A DNA stretch of 64,000 nt from Sapria himalayana (GCA_029783825.1 JAREIK010002261.1:184157-248156); one strand, 5' to 3'; shown: positions 1 through 15,093, counted from the stretch's first letter. The notes: generated from the letters alone by a model not told the origin. Made by a program: numbers and translations.

Positions 1-1232
1 TATCTTAGTGTCTATCTATCTATCTATCTATCCATCTTTCTATCTATTTTTTTACTTGCATATCTATCTATGTATCTTTCTATCAATCAATCAATCTATC
101 TATCTGTCTATGTGTATATCTGGTTATCTAACTATCTTGCTATCTAACAATATGTTTATCTAACTATATATCTATCTATCTATTTGTATATCTATTTATT
201 TTTTTATTTATTGATCTATCTATTTATACATATATATATATTTTCCTATCTAACTATATGTCTATATGTCTATCTGTGTATCTCACCATCGGTCTATTTG
301 TCTATCCATATATTTGTCTATCATTATATCTATCTATCTATCTATCTATTTATTTATCTATATATTTGACTTTCAATCTCTATTTCAATCTATTTGTATA
401 TATGTCTATCTATCTATCTATCTATAAATCTTTTTATCTATCAATATATTAATGCATGAATCTATCTATATATCTTTGTGTCTATCTGCTTATTTAAATA
501 TTTATCTATTTCTATATATGTCTATTTATTTATTTATCTTTTTAACTATCTATTTATCTATCAATGTGATTATCTGTCTATGTGTCCTTTGTCTATTTAT
601 CTAATTATCTATTCGTCAATTTGTCTATTTGTCTATATGTGAATCTATCTATCAGTCTATGTATCTTTGTGTCTATGTGTCTATCTGTCTTTCTATCTAT
701 GTATCTATTATTCTATGTGCCTATGTGTCTGTATGTCTATCTATCTCTCTATCTATCTATCTTTTTATCTATCTATCTATCTGTCTATCCATCTTACAAT
801 CTATTTGTCTAACTATCTATCTATCTACTTATATATTTGTCTATCATTCTATCTATTTATCTGTTTATCTTTCTATCTATATTTCTATGTCTCTCTATCT
901 ATTTGGCTATCAATCTATCTAGCTAGTTCTCTACCTGTCTATATGTCTATCTATCTATAGATCTATATATCTATCTATTTATTTACCTATGTAACTATCT
1001 AACTATTTATCATTCTATCTATCTATCTATCTATCATCTATCTATCTAACTATTTATCTATCAATCTATCTAAATATCTTTTTTTCTATCTACCTAATAT
1101 TCAATCTAGCTATCTGTCTATTTATATATCAATATATCTATATATCTATTTATATTTTTATTTGTCCATCTATCTATTATTTTAGATATCTAACTATCTA
1201 GCTCACTATCTATCTCTCTATCTATCTATCTG

Positions 1233-1234
<2 letters not shown>

Positions 1235-1277
<43 letters not shown>
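1235..1277. repeat. (TA)n microsatellite inside the TATC array
   Basis: A pure TA dinucleotide run of about 43 bp within TATC sequence. It most likely arose by C-to-A change of TATC to TATA followed by slippage. Confidence 0.95.
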
Positions 1278-1279
<2 letters not shown>

Positions 1280-4200
1280 ATCTATCTATTTATATATCTA
1301 ATTATCAATCAATCTATCTAACTATCTTTCTATTTATTTGTCTTTTATTTTATCTATCTATCTATGATTCTATTTATCTATCTATCAATCTGTCTGTCTG
1401 TCTATCTATCTTTCTAAATTTCTATATGCTTATCTATCTATGTATCTTTGTATCTATTTATCTATTTATATGTCTATCTACAAATATGTCTATCTTTCAA
1501 TTTATCTATCTATCTATCTATTTGTCTATCTAGGTGTCTTTCTATTTATTAGTGTAACTGGATATTTATATATCTGTCTATTTGTTTATGTATCAATGCA
1601 TATATCTATTTATCTTTCTATTTATAGATCTATTTATCTATAAATATTTATATCTATAGTTCTATCTATAGGTCTAACTATCTATTTTCTCTCTACCAAT
1701 CTATCAGAGTATTTCTATATTTGTCTATATTTTTATATATCTATCAATATATATAATTATCTCTCTAAGAATTCCTCTATCTATTAATCTATCTATCTAT
1801 TTTTCTATCTATGTATAAGTCTATCTGTTTATCAATCAATTTGTCTATCTATCTATGTATCTATTTGTTTATCTACCTATCTATATCTCAATTTGTCTAT
1901 ATTGCTATTTGCCAATTTTTTATCTCCATCTATCTATTATTTCTCATTCTTTCAATCTATTTATCTATCTTTCTTTCTTTCCAACTATATATCTATCTTT
2001 CTTTCTTTCTATTAGTCTATCAATTTATCTATTTATCTATCTATTTATTTATCCATCTATCTAAATGTCTATCTATATGTATGTCAATTTGTTCATCTAT
2101 CTATTTGTCTATGTGTCTATTTATCTAAATGTCTATCTATCTATATGTCTGTCTGTCTATCTATCTATCTAATTATCTATCTATCTAACTATTAATTTGT
2201 CTATCTATCTATTTATGTATCTATCTATCTATCTATCTATCTGTTTGTCTTTCTATATATCTATATGTCTATCTATTTATATAATTTTTTAGTCTATTTG
2301 CTTATCTAATTATCTAAAAATGTGTCTATCTATCTATCTAACTAGATATCTATTTATTTATATATCTATCTTTCTAACTATCTACCTATCTACCATCTAT
2401 TTGTCTATTTGTCTATCTATCTATCTGTCTATCTCATTATTTATCTATCTATCTATTTTATTATTTAATAGTTCATCGGTCAAACTTTATATTTTTCTAT
2501 TTATCTTTTTTACTAACTATTTATCAATATATCTATCTATCTATTTATCTATATATTTGCTTATCTACATATTTGTATGTCTGTCTAATTGTTTATCTGT
2601 CTTATTTGTCTATCATTTTATCTAAATATCTATTTGTCTACGTGTCTAGCTATCTATATATCTATTTATCTATATATCTCTGAATATTTCTATCATTCTA
2701 TCGTTTTGTATATCTATCTTTCAATATGTTTATATATCTATTTATCAACCTATCTGTCTATCTACCTATCTGTTAGTCTATCAATCTATATATATTTCTA
2801 ATTGTATATCTCTCTATCTATCTATATATTTTTGTATTTATTGGTTGATCTATCTTCCTGTCAATCTTTATATCTACTCTCTATTGATCTATCTATCTAT
2901 CTATCTATTTGTCTATTTGCCTATCTATCTACCTATCTGTCTATCTTTCTATCTGTGTATCCATTTATCTAGTTATTTACTATCTATCTATCTACCTATA
3001 TATTTATCTATCTAGTTGTCAATTTATCTATTTGTATATATGTCTATTTATTTATCTATCTATATTTCTTTCTATCTATTTACCTATCTATCTATTTCTC
3101 TATATGTTTATGTGTCTGTATGTCTACTTATCAATTTGTATATTTGTCTATATATCTTTAGTCTATAATTGTGTTTGTCTATCTATGAATCTATCTATTA
3201 GTCTATGCATCTTAGTGTTTATATCTTTATATATCTATCTATCTATCTATCTATTTGTCTATGTGTCTATGTGTCTACATGTCTATCTAACTATATATCT
3301 ATCTATCTATCTATCTACTAGTTATATGTCCATCTGTCTATGTGTCTATCTTTCTAGCTATCTATTGGTTTATCAGTCTATTTATTTATCTATTTATCTA
3401 TCAATTTATCTTTTTAGTTGTATGTCTATATATTTGTCTATCTATCTTTTTATCTATCTATCTATCTATCTATATGAACCTCTATCAATCTATCAATCAA
3501 TTTGTCTACCTGTCTATATATCTATCTATTTGTTTGTTTATTTATCTAAATATTTATATGTATATATTTTTATCTATGTAACTATTTAACTATCTATTTT
3601 TATATCTATCTATTTGTCTAACTATATAACTATCTTTCTTAATATCTATCTATCTATTAATCTATCTCTTGGTTAAATTTTCTAACTACCTTTTAGTCTA
3701 TCTATTGATTTGTATATCTGTCTATCTATTTATCTGTGTATCTATCTATTTGTCTATCTATTTATTTGTCTATCTATCTATGTGTCTATGTATCTATGTG
3801 TCTATCTATTTATATGTCTTTATATATATCTGATTATTTGTCTATCAATATTTATTTCTATCTATGTATCTATCTATCGATATATCTACGCATCTATATA
3901 TCTATTTATCAGGTCATCTGTCTATATGTAAATTTGTATATCTACCTATCTGTCTATCTCTTTGTCAATCTATTTATTTTCTATCTGTCTATTTTACTAT
4001 CTATATTTCTATCTATATATCCATCAATCTATTTATCTATCTATCTATTTGTATATTTATCTATCTATCTATTTGAATATGTATCTATATATATATATAT
4101 ATATCTGTCTATTTATATGTCTATATGTCTATCATTCTATCTGTCTATCATTTAATATATCAATTTATCTATATATATATTTATATATATCTATTTATCT

Positions 4201-4280
4201 ATATAACTATCTAACTATCTATCTAATTGTCTACCTTTCTATCTCTATATCTATCTATCTATCTATCTATTTGTCTAACT

Positions 4281-4640
4281 ATCTAACTTTCTTTTAGTCT
4301 ATCAGTCTGTCAGACTATCTATCAATCTATTTATTTGTTTATCTAATGATTTTTCTATTAATCTTTGTCATTATCTATCTATCTATCAATCTTCCTATCT
4401 ACCTATGTGTGTATCTATCTATGTTTATCTATCTTTATTTCTATCTATCAATCTATCTATCTATATATCTAACAATCTAACTATCTTACTATCTTATTAT
4501 ATATCTATAATTTTTCGTATCTATGTATCTATCTATATATCTATCTAACTATCTAACTTTCTTTCAGTATATCAGTATATCAGTCTATCAATGTATCTAT
4601 CTATTTGCCCATCTAACTATTTGTATATCTATCTTTGTAA
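4281..4640. repeat. 270-bp local duplication within the TATC array
   Basis: The landmark ATCTAACTTTCTTT occurs at 4281 and again at 4551. A second landmark, ATCTTTGT followed by an A-rich step, occurs at 4361 and 4631. Both pairs are exactly 270 bp apart. This indicates duplication of a 270-bp block (the copies start near 4270 and 4540) rather than independent slippage. Confidence 0.7.
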
Positions 4641-6635
4641 TTAATTATCTATCTATATATCTACCTATCATTTTATCTACTTATCTGTCTATATATCATT
4701 CTAAATATTTGCTTATCTATATATCTGTCTATCTAACTAGTTATCTATAATTCTATCTATTTGGCTTTCTATCAATCAATCAATCAATCATTCTATAAGT
4801 TTTTTAGTCTATCTCTCTATCTGTTTATCTTTCTATTTGTCTATCTATCTATCTATCATTCTTTCTTTCTTTCATTCTATATATCTATCTATATGTTTAT
4901 CTATCTATCAATTTTTCTATCTTTCATTCTATATGTCTATCTATCTATATTTCTTTCTTTCGTTATTTCTATATGTCTATCAACCTTTATATCTCTATAT
5001 CTATAAATCTGTATATCTATCTATCTGTCTATATACATATTTGTTTATCTATCTATCTCTATTTCTATTTATCTCTGTGTATATCTATTTAATTGGCTAT
5101 CTGGATTTCTATATACCTATCTATATGTATATATATCTATGTATATATCTTTTATATCTATATCTGTAGATCTATTTATCTATCAATATATATAACTATA
5201 TATCTATATATATGTCTATATATTTATTTATCTATCTATCTATTTAAGTATTTCTCTTAGTCTATTTTTAATTTCTCTATCTATATTTTTGTCCATTTCT
5301 CTATATCTATCTATCTATCTCTGTATCTATGTATCTATATAATGATCAATCTGTATATCTATGTATTAGTCTATGTGCCTATCAATCTATCTATCACTAT
5401 CTCTATTTGTTTATTGCTCTATTTATCAATCTGTCTATCTCTATCTCTCTATTATTTATCAATCTATTAATTTATCTATCATTCTTTCTAACTATCCATA
5501 TATCTGTCTATTTTTCTATTCTCTATCTATCGATCTATCCATATGTCTATTTGTATATCTATTAATCTTTATATCTATATAATTATCACTATGTCTATAT
5601 ATAATATATATCTTACAATTTGTCGATCCATATATCTATAATTCTGTGTATCTATTTATCTTTACATCTATCTATCTATCTGTCTATCTATCTATCTATA
5701 TATCTATCTATTTATCTATATATTTATCTATCTATCTATATATTTGATTATCTTTGTATCTTTCTATCTGTCTATCTATCTATATGTCTATCTATCAAAA
5801 TATCTATGTAACTTTTTAGATATCTATCTATCTATCTAACTATAAAACTATCTATATATATGTCTATCTATATATTTCTAAATCTTTGAATTTGTCTATA
5901 TGCTATTAGTCATTCTATATCTCTAACTGTATATCTATCTATCTGTTTATCTCTCTATCTTTTTATCAATCTATCAATCTGTCATTCTATGTGTCTATCT
6001 ATATAACTATATGTCTATCATTCAATCTATCTATCTATTTATCTATCTATCTATTTATCTATCTAAATATACATCTGGCTATCTATTTATCTATATGTCT
6101 ATCTGTCTATCTTTAAATCTATCTATCTATCTATCTGCCTATTTGTCTATATATTTATCTATTTGTTTAACTATCTATCTAGCTATTTAACATATATATC
6201 TATTTGTCTATCTTTTATCTATTTATCTATCTTTATGTGTATCTGTCCATCTATCTATCTATTAGTCTATATATTTATCTATCAATCATTCAATCAATCT
6301 ATCAATCAATCAATCTATCTATCTCGCTTTCAATCTAATTGTCTATCTATCTATCTTACTATCTATCTATCTATTTATCTATTTATTTATCTATCTATCT
6401 AACACTATATCTATCTTCTATCTAGCTATCTATCTATTTTTTAGTCTATCTTTCTATTAGTTTATCAGTCTATCTATCTATCTGTCTATATTTCTATATG
6501 TCGATCTGTATAACTGTCTCTCTCTTTCTTTCTATTTTTTTATATTTCTATGTGTATATCTATCTATCTGTCTATCATTCTATATGTCTATCTATCTTAC
6601 TATCTAACTATCTATTTGTCTATCAATCTATATAT

Positions 6636-6638
<3 letters not shown>

Positions 6639-6677
<39 letters not shown>
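6639..6677. repeat. (TA)n microsatellite inside the TATC array
   Basis: A pure TA run of about 39 bp flanked by TATC variants on both sides. Confidence 0.95.
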
Positions 6678-6680
<3 letters not shown>

Positions 6681-7989
6681 TCTATTTATCTATCTATTTA
6701 TCTATCTATTTATCTATCTATTTATTTATCTATATGTCTATCTCTCTCTTTGTGTATATGTCTATCTATCTAATTATTATTTTATGTATCTTCCTATCTA
6801 TCTATCTATATCTATGTTTATATGACTATCTGTCAATCAATCAATCAATCAATATGTTTGATTATCTATCTATTTATCGTAGCATCTATCTATCTATCTA
6901 TATGTGTATCTATCTATTTTTATATCTCTTAATCTTTCAATCTATTAATCTATAAATCTGTGAATCTATCTATTTGTTTATTTATCTATCTAATTGTCTA
7001 TCCATCTAATTGTCTAACTATTTATCTATTTATCTATCTAATTATCAATTTATCTGTCTATCTATCTATAAATCAAACTATGTAACTATCTATTTATCTC
7101 TCTATCTATCTAAATATCAAACTATCTAACTATCTATTACTTTATTAGAATATTTGTCTATCTATCTATATATCTATTTATATGTCATTATGCCTATCTA
7201 TCTATCTATCTATCTATCTGTCTATATATCTATCTATTTGTTTGTCTATCTATCTATCTATCTTTCTTTATTTCTATCTTTATATCTATTTATCTACATA
7301 TTTGTATATTTGTCTATGTGTAGTTATGTGTATATGTCTATCTTTCTCTTTGTCTATATGTATTTGGGTCTATGTGTCTATATGTTTATGTGTCTATATG
7401 TCTAACTATCTATCTATCGGTTTATCTATGTATCTTTCTTTCTTTCTTTCTCTATATCTTTATATATGTCTATCTATTTTTTCTATATCTATCAATTTGT
7501 CTATATATCTATCTGTTAATTTGCATATATACCTATATTTCTATCTATCTATCTATTTGTGTATCTATCTATTTGTTTGTCTATTTATCTGCTTATCTAT
7601 CTATCTTTGTATATATCTATTTGTCTATCTATGTTTCTATCTTTCTATTTATTAACCTATATGTCAATCTATTTTCTATCTATCTATCTATCTATCTATC
7701 TGTTTCTTGGTCTATCTACCAATCTACCTATCTACATATCTGCCATTCTATCTTTCTATCTATTTCTCTATCTTTATATCTATCTATTTATGTATCTATC
7801 TATCTATTTATTTATTTATCTAAATGTCCTTTCTATTTGTCTATCTATATATCTGTCTATCTATTTATCTATCTATTTGTCGATCTGTCTATCTATCTAT
7901 CTATTTGACCATTTGTCTTATAGGCTATTAGTAAATCAACATTTGTATCTATCTTTCTATCTAACTGTCTATCTATCTATCTAATTATA

Positions 7990-8547
7990 TATCTTGTTAG
8001 TTATGATCCATATTTTACTCAACTTTAAGTCAGTTTTAGCATGACACTTAAAATTAAATTATTTAGGTATGCAACTCTTACCAATTTCATCTCATACAAT
8101 TCTTAGATATTTATGGGATTTTGACTTCATATGTCACAGCCTGTTTGAATCCCATATAGTGCCATTAGGGCCAAAACCATTTGATAACTTGAAAATAGTA
8201 AACCATTTTTATACATATGGGTAGCACCATTACTCATCTTGCCTTACTAATGTCATCTAATGTACTTCTACCTTGGTAGAACACACATTAAGGTGATAAA
8301 GGTTTGACAAGTGTTTAAATATGGATGACATTTTAACTTTATATTTTATGTGAGGGATCTTGATTGATTTTAATTTTCATTCAATAGATCTCATCAAATA
8401 TCCAGAATCACCTACTCTTATAACATCATACATAGCATCTTAAACATGCATATAATAAATATGTCATAGTATGGCCTTAATCTAGAAAGATCTCTACAAG
8501 CCAATTTGAAGATCAATAATCATTATTCTGATGTAGTGACAAGCAAA
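7990..8547. other. Unique-sequence island inside the TATC array
   Basis: About 560 bp of ordinary AT-rich sequence with balanced strands interrupts the array abruptly on both sides. I find no reading frame over 60 codons, no terminal inverted repeats and no clear target-site duplication. It may be a remnant insertion or a patch of the original flank trapped between two array segments. The origin is unknown. Confidence 0.8.
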
Positions 8548-8973
8548 TTTGTCAATCTGTCTATCTATCTATATATCTATCTTTATATTTTTATTATAGT
8601 CTATCAGTCTATAAGTCTTTGTCTATCTATCTATCTGTCTATCTATCTATTTATATGATCTATCTATTTGTCTAACTATATATTTGGTGATTTGTCTATC
8701 TATATTTATAACTATCTGTCTATCTATATACCTATCTTTATCTCTAAATGTACATCATTCTATTTATATATTTGTATATATCTATCTATCTATCTATTTA
8801 TATATTAATCTATCAATCTGTCAATCAATCTATATGTCTTTCTATGTGTCTAAATCATTAAGCATCAAAAAATATATATGTCTAATTATTTATTAATGTA
8901 TTAGTCTAACTATTTAACTATCTGTCTATCAATCTATCTATCTATTTGTCTATCATTCTATTTGAATATCTGT

Positions 8974-9005
<32 letters not shown>

Positions 9006-9225
9006 TTTCCTATAAATCTATCTATCTATTTATCTATCCATCTATCTATCTATATCTCTATCTATCTATCTATCTATATCTGTTTCTATCTATCTATTTA
9101 TCTAATTGTCTATTTGTCTATATGTCTATCGATTTATCTATTTAACTATCTATTTTTCTATCCATTTCTATAAAAATCTTTGAATATCTCTATCGATCTA
9201 TCTGCCATCTTTCTATCTATATATT

Positions 9226-10200
9226 AGTCTATTAGTCTATAAGTCTCTGTATCATTCCAACAATCTATCTGTCTATCTCTTTATTCGTCTATCAATTTAT
9301 TTGGCTAAGTAACTATTTGTGTCTATCTATATATTTATCTATTTTTCTGCATATAGATCTATCTATCTATCTATTTATCTATCTCTTTATTTATAAATAT
9401 TGTAATCTATTAATCTATCTCTCTATCTATCTATCTCTTTATCTATCTAATTCACTAATTGTCTAACTAATTATCTATCTATCTTTCTATTTGTATAACT
9501 ATTTAAAAGTCTATATATCTATTTGTCTATATGTCTATTTATCTATCTATTTATCTATTTATCTATATATATGTCTATCTATATATCTATCAATCTAAAT
9601 GTATATGTGCATATATGTCTATCTATCTATCCATTTATCTATATATTTATCTATCTATTTATATATCAATCTTTGAATCTATCAATCTTTCTATCTGTTT
9701 ATGTGTCTATCTCTGTATTTTTCAATTAGTCTATTAGTCTATAAGTCTATGATCATTCCATCTATTTGTTTGTAAATAAATCTATGTATCTATCAATCTA
9801 TTTGTCAAACTATCTATCTGCGTCTATCTGTTTATCTATCTTTCTATCTATATGTCAATATTTATATCTATCTATCTAACTATCTATCTATCCATTTGTG
9901 AAACTATTAATCTTTCTATCTTTTAATGTTTCAATCAATCTAATTCACTATCTATCTATCTATCTATTTGCCTATCTATTTATCTATATGTTTATTTATC
10001 TATTTGTCTATCTGTCTTTCTAACATCTATCAATTTGTCTATCTGTTTATCTTTCTATCTCTATATATCTATCTTTCTATCAGTCTATATATCTATCAAT
10101 CTGTCAATCAATCTGTATGTATATCTTTATATCTATCTAATTATTTAACTCTCTAATTGGCAATAATCAATTAATCAATCTATTAATCTAGCTTTCTATG
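9226..10200. repeat. Local duplication of about 500 bp within the TATC array
   Basis: The 20-base landmark AGTCTATTAGTCTATAAGTC occurs at 9226 and 9728 (502 bp apart), followed in both copies by a TCATTCCA step. The rarer landmark CTAATTCACTA occurs at 9447 and 9940 (493 bp apart). Shared order and spacing support a segmental duplication with small indels. A weaker relative of the first landmark lies near 8597. Confidence 0.7.
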
Positions 10201-10264
10201 TTCCAAACTATTTAAATGCCTTTTAGTCCATCAATCTATTTGTCTATTGTCTATTTGTCTATCT

Positions 10265-10297
<33 letters not shown>

Positions 10298-11335
10298 ATA
10301 TCTATATATATATATATATATATTTTGTATGTGGTTATGTATCTATGTGTCTATCTATCTATATGTATATATATCAATCTGTATATCAATCTATATTTCA
10401 ATGTGTAGATCAATCTATATATCTATCTCTCTAATCATCTATATATTTATTTTATTATTTTTCTATCTCTCTATCTATATATCTTTTTATTTGTCATCTT
10501 TCTATCTCTCTATCTACCGATATGCTTATCTATTTATCTGTCTATTTTTCTATCAAACTATTGAACTATCTATTTTTTTATCTGTATGTTTGTCTATCTT
10601 GTCTATATATATATATATATATCAGTGTATATGTTTATATGTCTTTGTGTCTATTTGTCTATCTACCAATCTATATATCTAGCTATCTATATATCTATCT
10701 ATCTTGCTTTATTTTTTTATCTTTCAAACTGAGTGTAATTGTCTATCTTTCTATCATTGAAACTATCTATCTATCTATATATCTATCATTATATCTGCCT
10801 ATCTTTCTATCTCTCTATCTATATATCTATACATATGTCTACCTATCTATTTGCATATTTGTATCTCAATCCATCTCTCTATTTATCTATATATGTGTCT
10901 ATCTATCTATGTATCTATGTGTTAATCTCTTTATCTGACTATATATCTATCTGCATATCTATCTCTTTATGTGACTATCTATCTATCTGCATATCTATCT
11001 ATCTATCTATCTACATAGTTTATAATCTGTGTATCTATCTATTTGGTTTTCTATCTATCTACTTATCTACCTATTTATTTATCTATATATCTATCTATCT
11101 ATCTATCTATGTGTATATATATTTAGCTCACTATTGGTCAATCTATATAACTATCAATCTATATATCAATCTATATATCTTTATGTCTATCTGCCTATCT
11201 TTCAATACATTTATCTATCTATTTGTCTCTTTTTCTAGTAGTCTATCATTCAATATCTCTATCTATCTATCTATATATTATTCTCACTAAGTGTCTATCT
11301 GTCTATCTATCTATTTGTCAATCAATCTATCTTTC

Positions 11336-11337
<2 letters not shown>

Positions 11338-11372
<35 letters not shown>
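11338..11372. repeat. Compound (AT)n(GT)n microsatellite
   Basis: An alternating AT run passes directly into about ten GT repeats, then back to TCTGTC/TATC units. Similar compound tracts occur at 30417 and 42889. Confidence 0.9.
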
Positions 11373-12590
11373 CTGTCTATTTGTCTATCAATTTGTCTAT
11401 CTATCATTCAATCTATCTATCTATCAATAAATCTATCTATCTATTTATACATCTGTCTATTTGTTTATGGGACTATCTATTTATCTATCTATCTATCTAT
11501 TTGTTTGTATTTATGTCTACTTTTATATTAATTAAAATTTATATCTATTTATTTATCTGTCTTTGTGTCTTTGTGTCATTGTGTCTATGAGTCCATTTAT
11601 CTATCTTTCTATCTATCTATGTCTTTCTCTATCTATCATTATATCAATCTAACTAATTTTCTGTGTTTATCTGCCTATCTTTCTATTTATCTATCTATCT
11701 ATCTGATTGTATATTTGTCAATCTATAAATCTATCTATGTGTCTTTTAGTCTATTAGTTTATTTGTTTATATTTCTATCAATATATTTATTTCTCTCTCT
11801 ATCTATTTATCTTTCTATCTGTCTAACTATCTATATTTTTATTTATGTATCTATCTATATATTTGTCTATATGTCTATATGTCCATCTATTTATTTTTTT
11901 ATTGATATAAATGTCTATATTTCTATCTATTTATCTACCTACCTATCTATGTTACTATCTAAGTATTTATCTTTCTATCTGTCATGTGTCTAACTATTTA
12001 TCTATAGAACTATCTAACTATCTTTATATTTATCTATCTATCTATTTATCTACCTTTCTATCTATCTTTCTCTCTATTAGTCTATATATTTATCTATATG
12101 TCTATCTACTAATTATTCAATCTATCTATATGTCTATCTTTATATCTTTCTATTTATCTATCTGATTATCTGACTATCTTTTATTTATTACTCTATCAGT
12201 ATAACAGTCTTTCTGTCTATTTGTCAAAATATCTAGTTGTCTATCTATCTATCTATTTGGTTATATCTCTTTCTACCTATTTGTATATCTATCTATCTAT
12301 TTATCTATCTATTTATTTATTTATCTATCTGTCTATGTATCTATGTATCTATCTGTTTATCTACCTATCTTTCAATCAGCCTATCTTGCTATCTATTTAA
12401 TTTTATATCTATATATCTATCTATCTAGTTGTCTATCATTTGATTTGTGTATAAATTTATTTGTCTATCTATATATCAATCTGTCTATCTATCTATTTGT
12501 GTATTTGTCTATTTGGCTATCTACATATCTATCTATTTATCTATCTGCATATCTTTCTATCTATCAATCTATCTATTTATCTATCTATCA

Positions 12591-12624
<34 letters not shown>

Positions 12625-14633
12625 GGGTCTATATGTCTATTAATAAAATTGGTTATCTATCTATTAATCTATTTGTATATCTATTTATTTAGCTATTTGT
12701 CTGTCTGTCTATTCATATATCTATTTATATCTCTATTTTTCAATCAATATATCTATAAATATATAAAAATATATTTATATATCTATGTATATCTCTATAT
12801 ATTTATCTATCTATTTATCAATCTGATTATTTCTCTATCAGTCTATCTATCTTTTTATATCTCTATCAATCTATCTCACTATGTATCTCTCTATATATCT
12901 GTCTATCTATTTGTCTATTTATCTATCTCTCTAACTATCTATCAGTCAATTTTTCTATATATCTATCATTCTATATGTCTATTTTCTATCTATCTTTTTA
13001 TCTCTCTTTTCGTCTAATAGTCTATCTTATTATATCTCTATCTCTATATCTATGTATCTGACTATCTATTTATTAATGTAATTATTTAATTTTCTATCCT
13101 TATATCTGTTTAACTAACGAACTATCTACCTTTCTATCAATATATCAGTAAATCTTTGTGTGTCTGTGTGTGTAACTATACATTTTTCTATTTATTTGTC
13201 TGTATATTTGACTATCTTTTTATCTTACTTTCTTTCTATCTTTCTATATGTCTATCTATATTACTCTCTAACTGTCTATCAATCTATTTATCTATTTATA
13301 TATATGTCTGTCTGTCTATCTATATGTCTATCTGACTTTCTATTTATCTATCTATCTATCTATTTGTTCTCAATTTATCTATCTATCTATATGTCTTTCT
13401 ATCTATATATATGTCTATCTATTTATCTATCTGATTGTCTAACTATCTAACTTTCTATGTATCTGTATGTATATATGTCTATTTATCAAACTATCAAACT
13501 ATCTAATAGTTTATTTGTCTATTTGAATATCCGTGATCTAATTAAGTGTTTATGTCTGTCAATATATCTATCTATCTATATGTCTATATATCTTTCTATC
13601 TATCTATCTAACTATCTATCTATCCATTTGTCTATTAGTCTATCAATATATTTGTCTACCAGTATAGGTGTGTATCTGTATATTTGTTTAATTATCTATC
13701 TTTTTATATGCCTATGTGTATATGTGTTTATGTGTCTATATATTTATATGTCTACCTATCTATCTAGTATATCTAATGATCTCTGTATCTATAAATTTAT
13801 CAATCTGTATGTCTATCTATCTATATTTCTCTATCTATATATCTATCTATCTGCCTATTTCTATATCTATATATCTACCTATATATCTATCTATCTTTCT
13901 ATATATATGTCTATGTACCTATATGTATATATGTCAATATGTCTATATATCTATCTGTCTGTCTATCTATCTATCTTTTTATCTATCTATCAGTATATTT
14001 TGCCTATTTGTCTATTTGTTTATTTGTCTATCTGTCTTTCTCTATATAAGTCTATCTATATATCTATCTATTTTAATATATGTCTATCTTTCTATATGTT
14101 TATTTAAATTCTATTTATTTGTCTATCTCATTATTTGTCAATCTACGTATCTAATTATTTGTCTATTTGTCAGTCTATTTGGCTATCTATCTATCTACCT
14201 TTTTGTCTATATATTTATGTATCTATTTCTCTATCTATCTATTTGTCAATATGTATATCTATATATTTGTCTATCTATCTTTATGTCAATGTGTATATCT
14301 ATTTTTCTATCTAACTATTATCATTCTATCTATCTATCTATCATTGTGTCCATCTATCTATAATTCTATGTATCTATTTGTCTATCTGTCTATCTATCTA
14401 TCTGTCAATTTTTCATTATGTCTATTTGTCAATCTTCTTATCTATCTATCTATTTATTTCTTTATCTATCTATCTCTCTATCTATTTATCTATTTATCTA
14501 TTTATCTATCTATCTATCACTATATCTATCTATCTATCTATCTGTCAATGTGTCTATCTATCTATCTGCCTATCTTTCTAACTAGCTATCTATCTGTCTA
14601 TTTATCTATATATTTATCTATCTATCTATCTGG

Positions 14634-14634
<1 letters not shown>

Positions 14635-14693
<59 letters not shown>
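14635..14693. repeat. Long (TA)n microsatellite
   Basis: About 29 uninterrupted TA units, the longest pure dinucleotide run in the window. It is flanked by TATC repeats and could form a cruciform or hairpin. Confidence 0.95.
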
Positions 14694-14695
<2 letters not shown>

Positions 14696-15093
14696 ATCTA
14701 TCTATCTATCTAATTATATATCTATTTGTTTATCTTTCAATTTATCTATCTATCTATCTTTTTGTCTATTAGTCCATCTTTCTATATCTTAATATGTCAA
14801 TCTTTCTATCTCTCTATGTGTATATCTGTCAATCTATCAATTTGTCTATCTATCAATCAGTCAATCTGTCCATCATTATATCTATTTATCTATCTATCTA
14901 TTTTTGTATCTAACTATATGTATATCTGTCTATCTATCTATTTGTCTCTCTTTTTATTTGTTTATTTTTCTATTTGTCTATCTATATTTATATATATCTC
15001 ATTATTTGTCTATTTATCTATCTATCTATGTGTATATTTATCTATCCATCTTTCCCTCTAGCACTCTATATCTCTCTATGCATCAAGAACAAG

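Larger units (their letters stand above)
1..7989. repeat. Degenerate TATC/GATA tetranucleotide array, block 1a
   Basis: The plus strand is almost entirely TATC with single-base variants (TGTC, TTTC, TATT, CATC, AATC, AACT). It is rich in T and C and nearly free of G except in TGTC and TTTG variants. No stretch is inverted to GATA on the plus strand. TATC has no stop codon in any plus-strand frame and translates as Tyr-Leu-Ser-Ile repeats, so the long frames here are not genes. The minus strand (GATA) meets TAG every 12 bases. Pure (TA)n expansions lie at 1235-1277 and 6639-6677. The window starts inside the array, so its left edge is not seen. Confidence 0.97.
8548..15080. repeat. Degenerate TATC/GATA tetranucleotide array, block 1b
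   Basis: This continues block 1a in the same orientation and with the same variants after the unique island. It contains (TA)n and (TG)n runs near 10308-10322, 10606-10622, 11338-11372 and 14635-14693. A duplication of about 500 bp is recognisable at 9226/9728. The array decays into ordinary sequence at about 15060-15090, immediately before a short ORF. Reading frames within it are stop-free repeat artefacts. Confidence 0.97.

Noticed and set aside
184..15061. Dozens of long plus-strand frames of Tyr/Leu/Ser/Ile repeats in array block 1
   Set aside because: TATC has no stop in any plus-strand frame, so long frames are automatic. They have no start context, domains or codon structure, and they overlap in several frames at once.
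1..15080. Telomeric or standard centromeric satellite
   Set aside because: The unit is TATC, not the plant telomere repeat TTTAGGG, and there is no monomer of the usual 150-180 bp centromere class.
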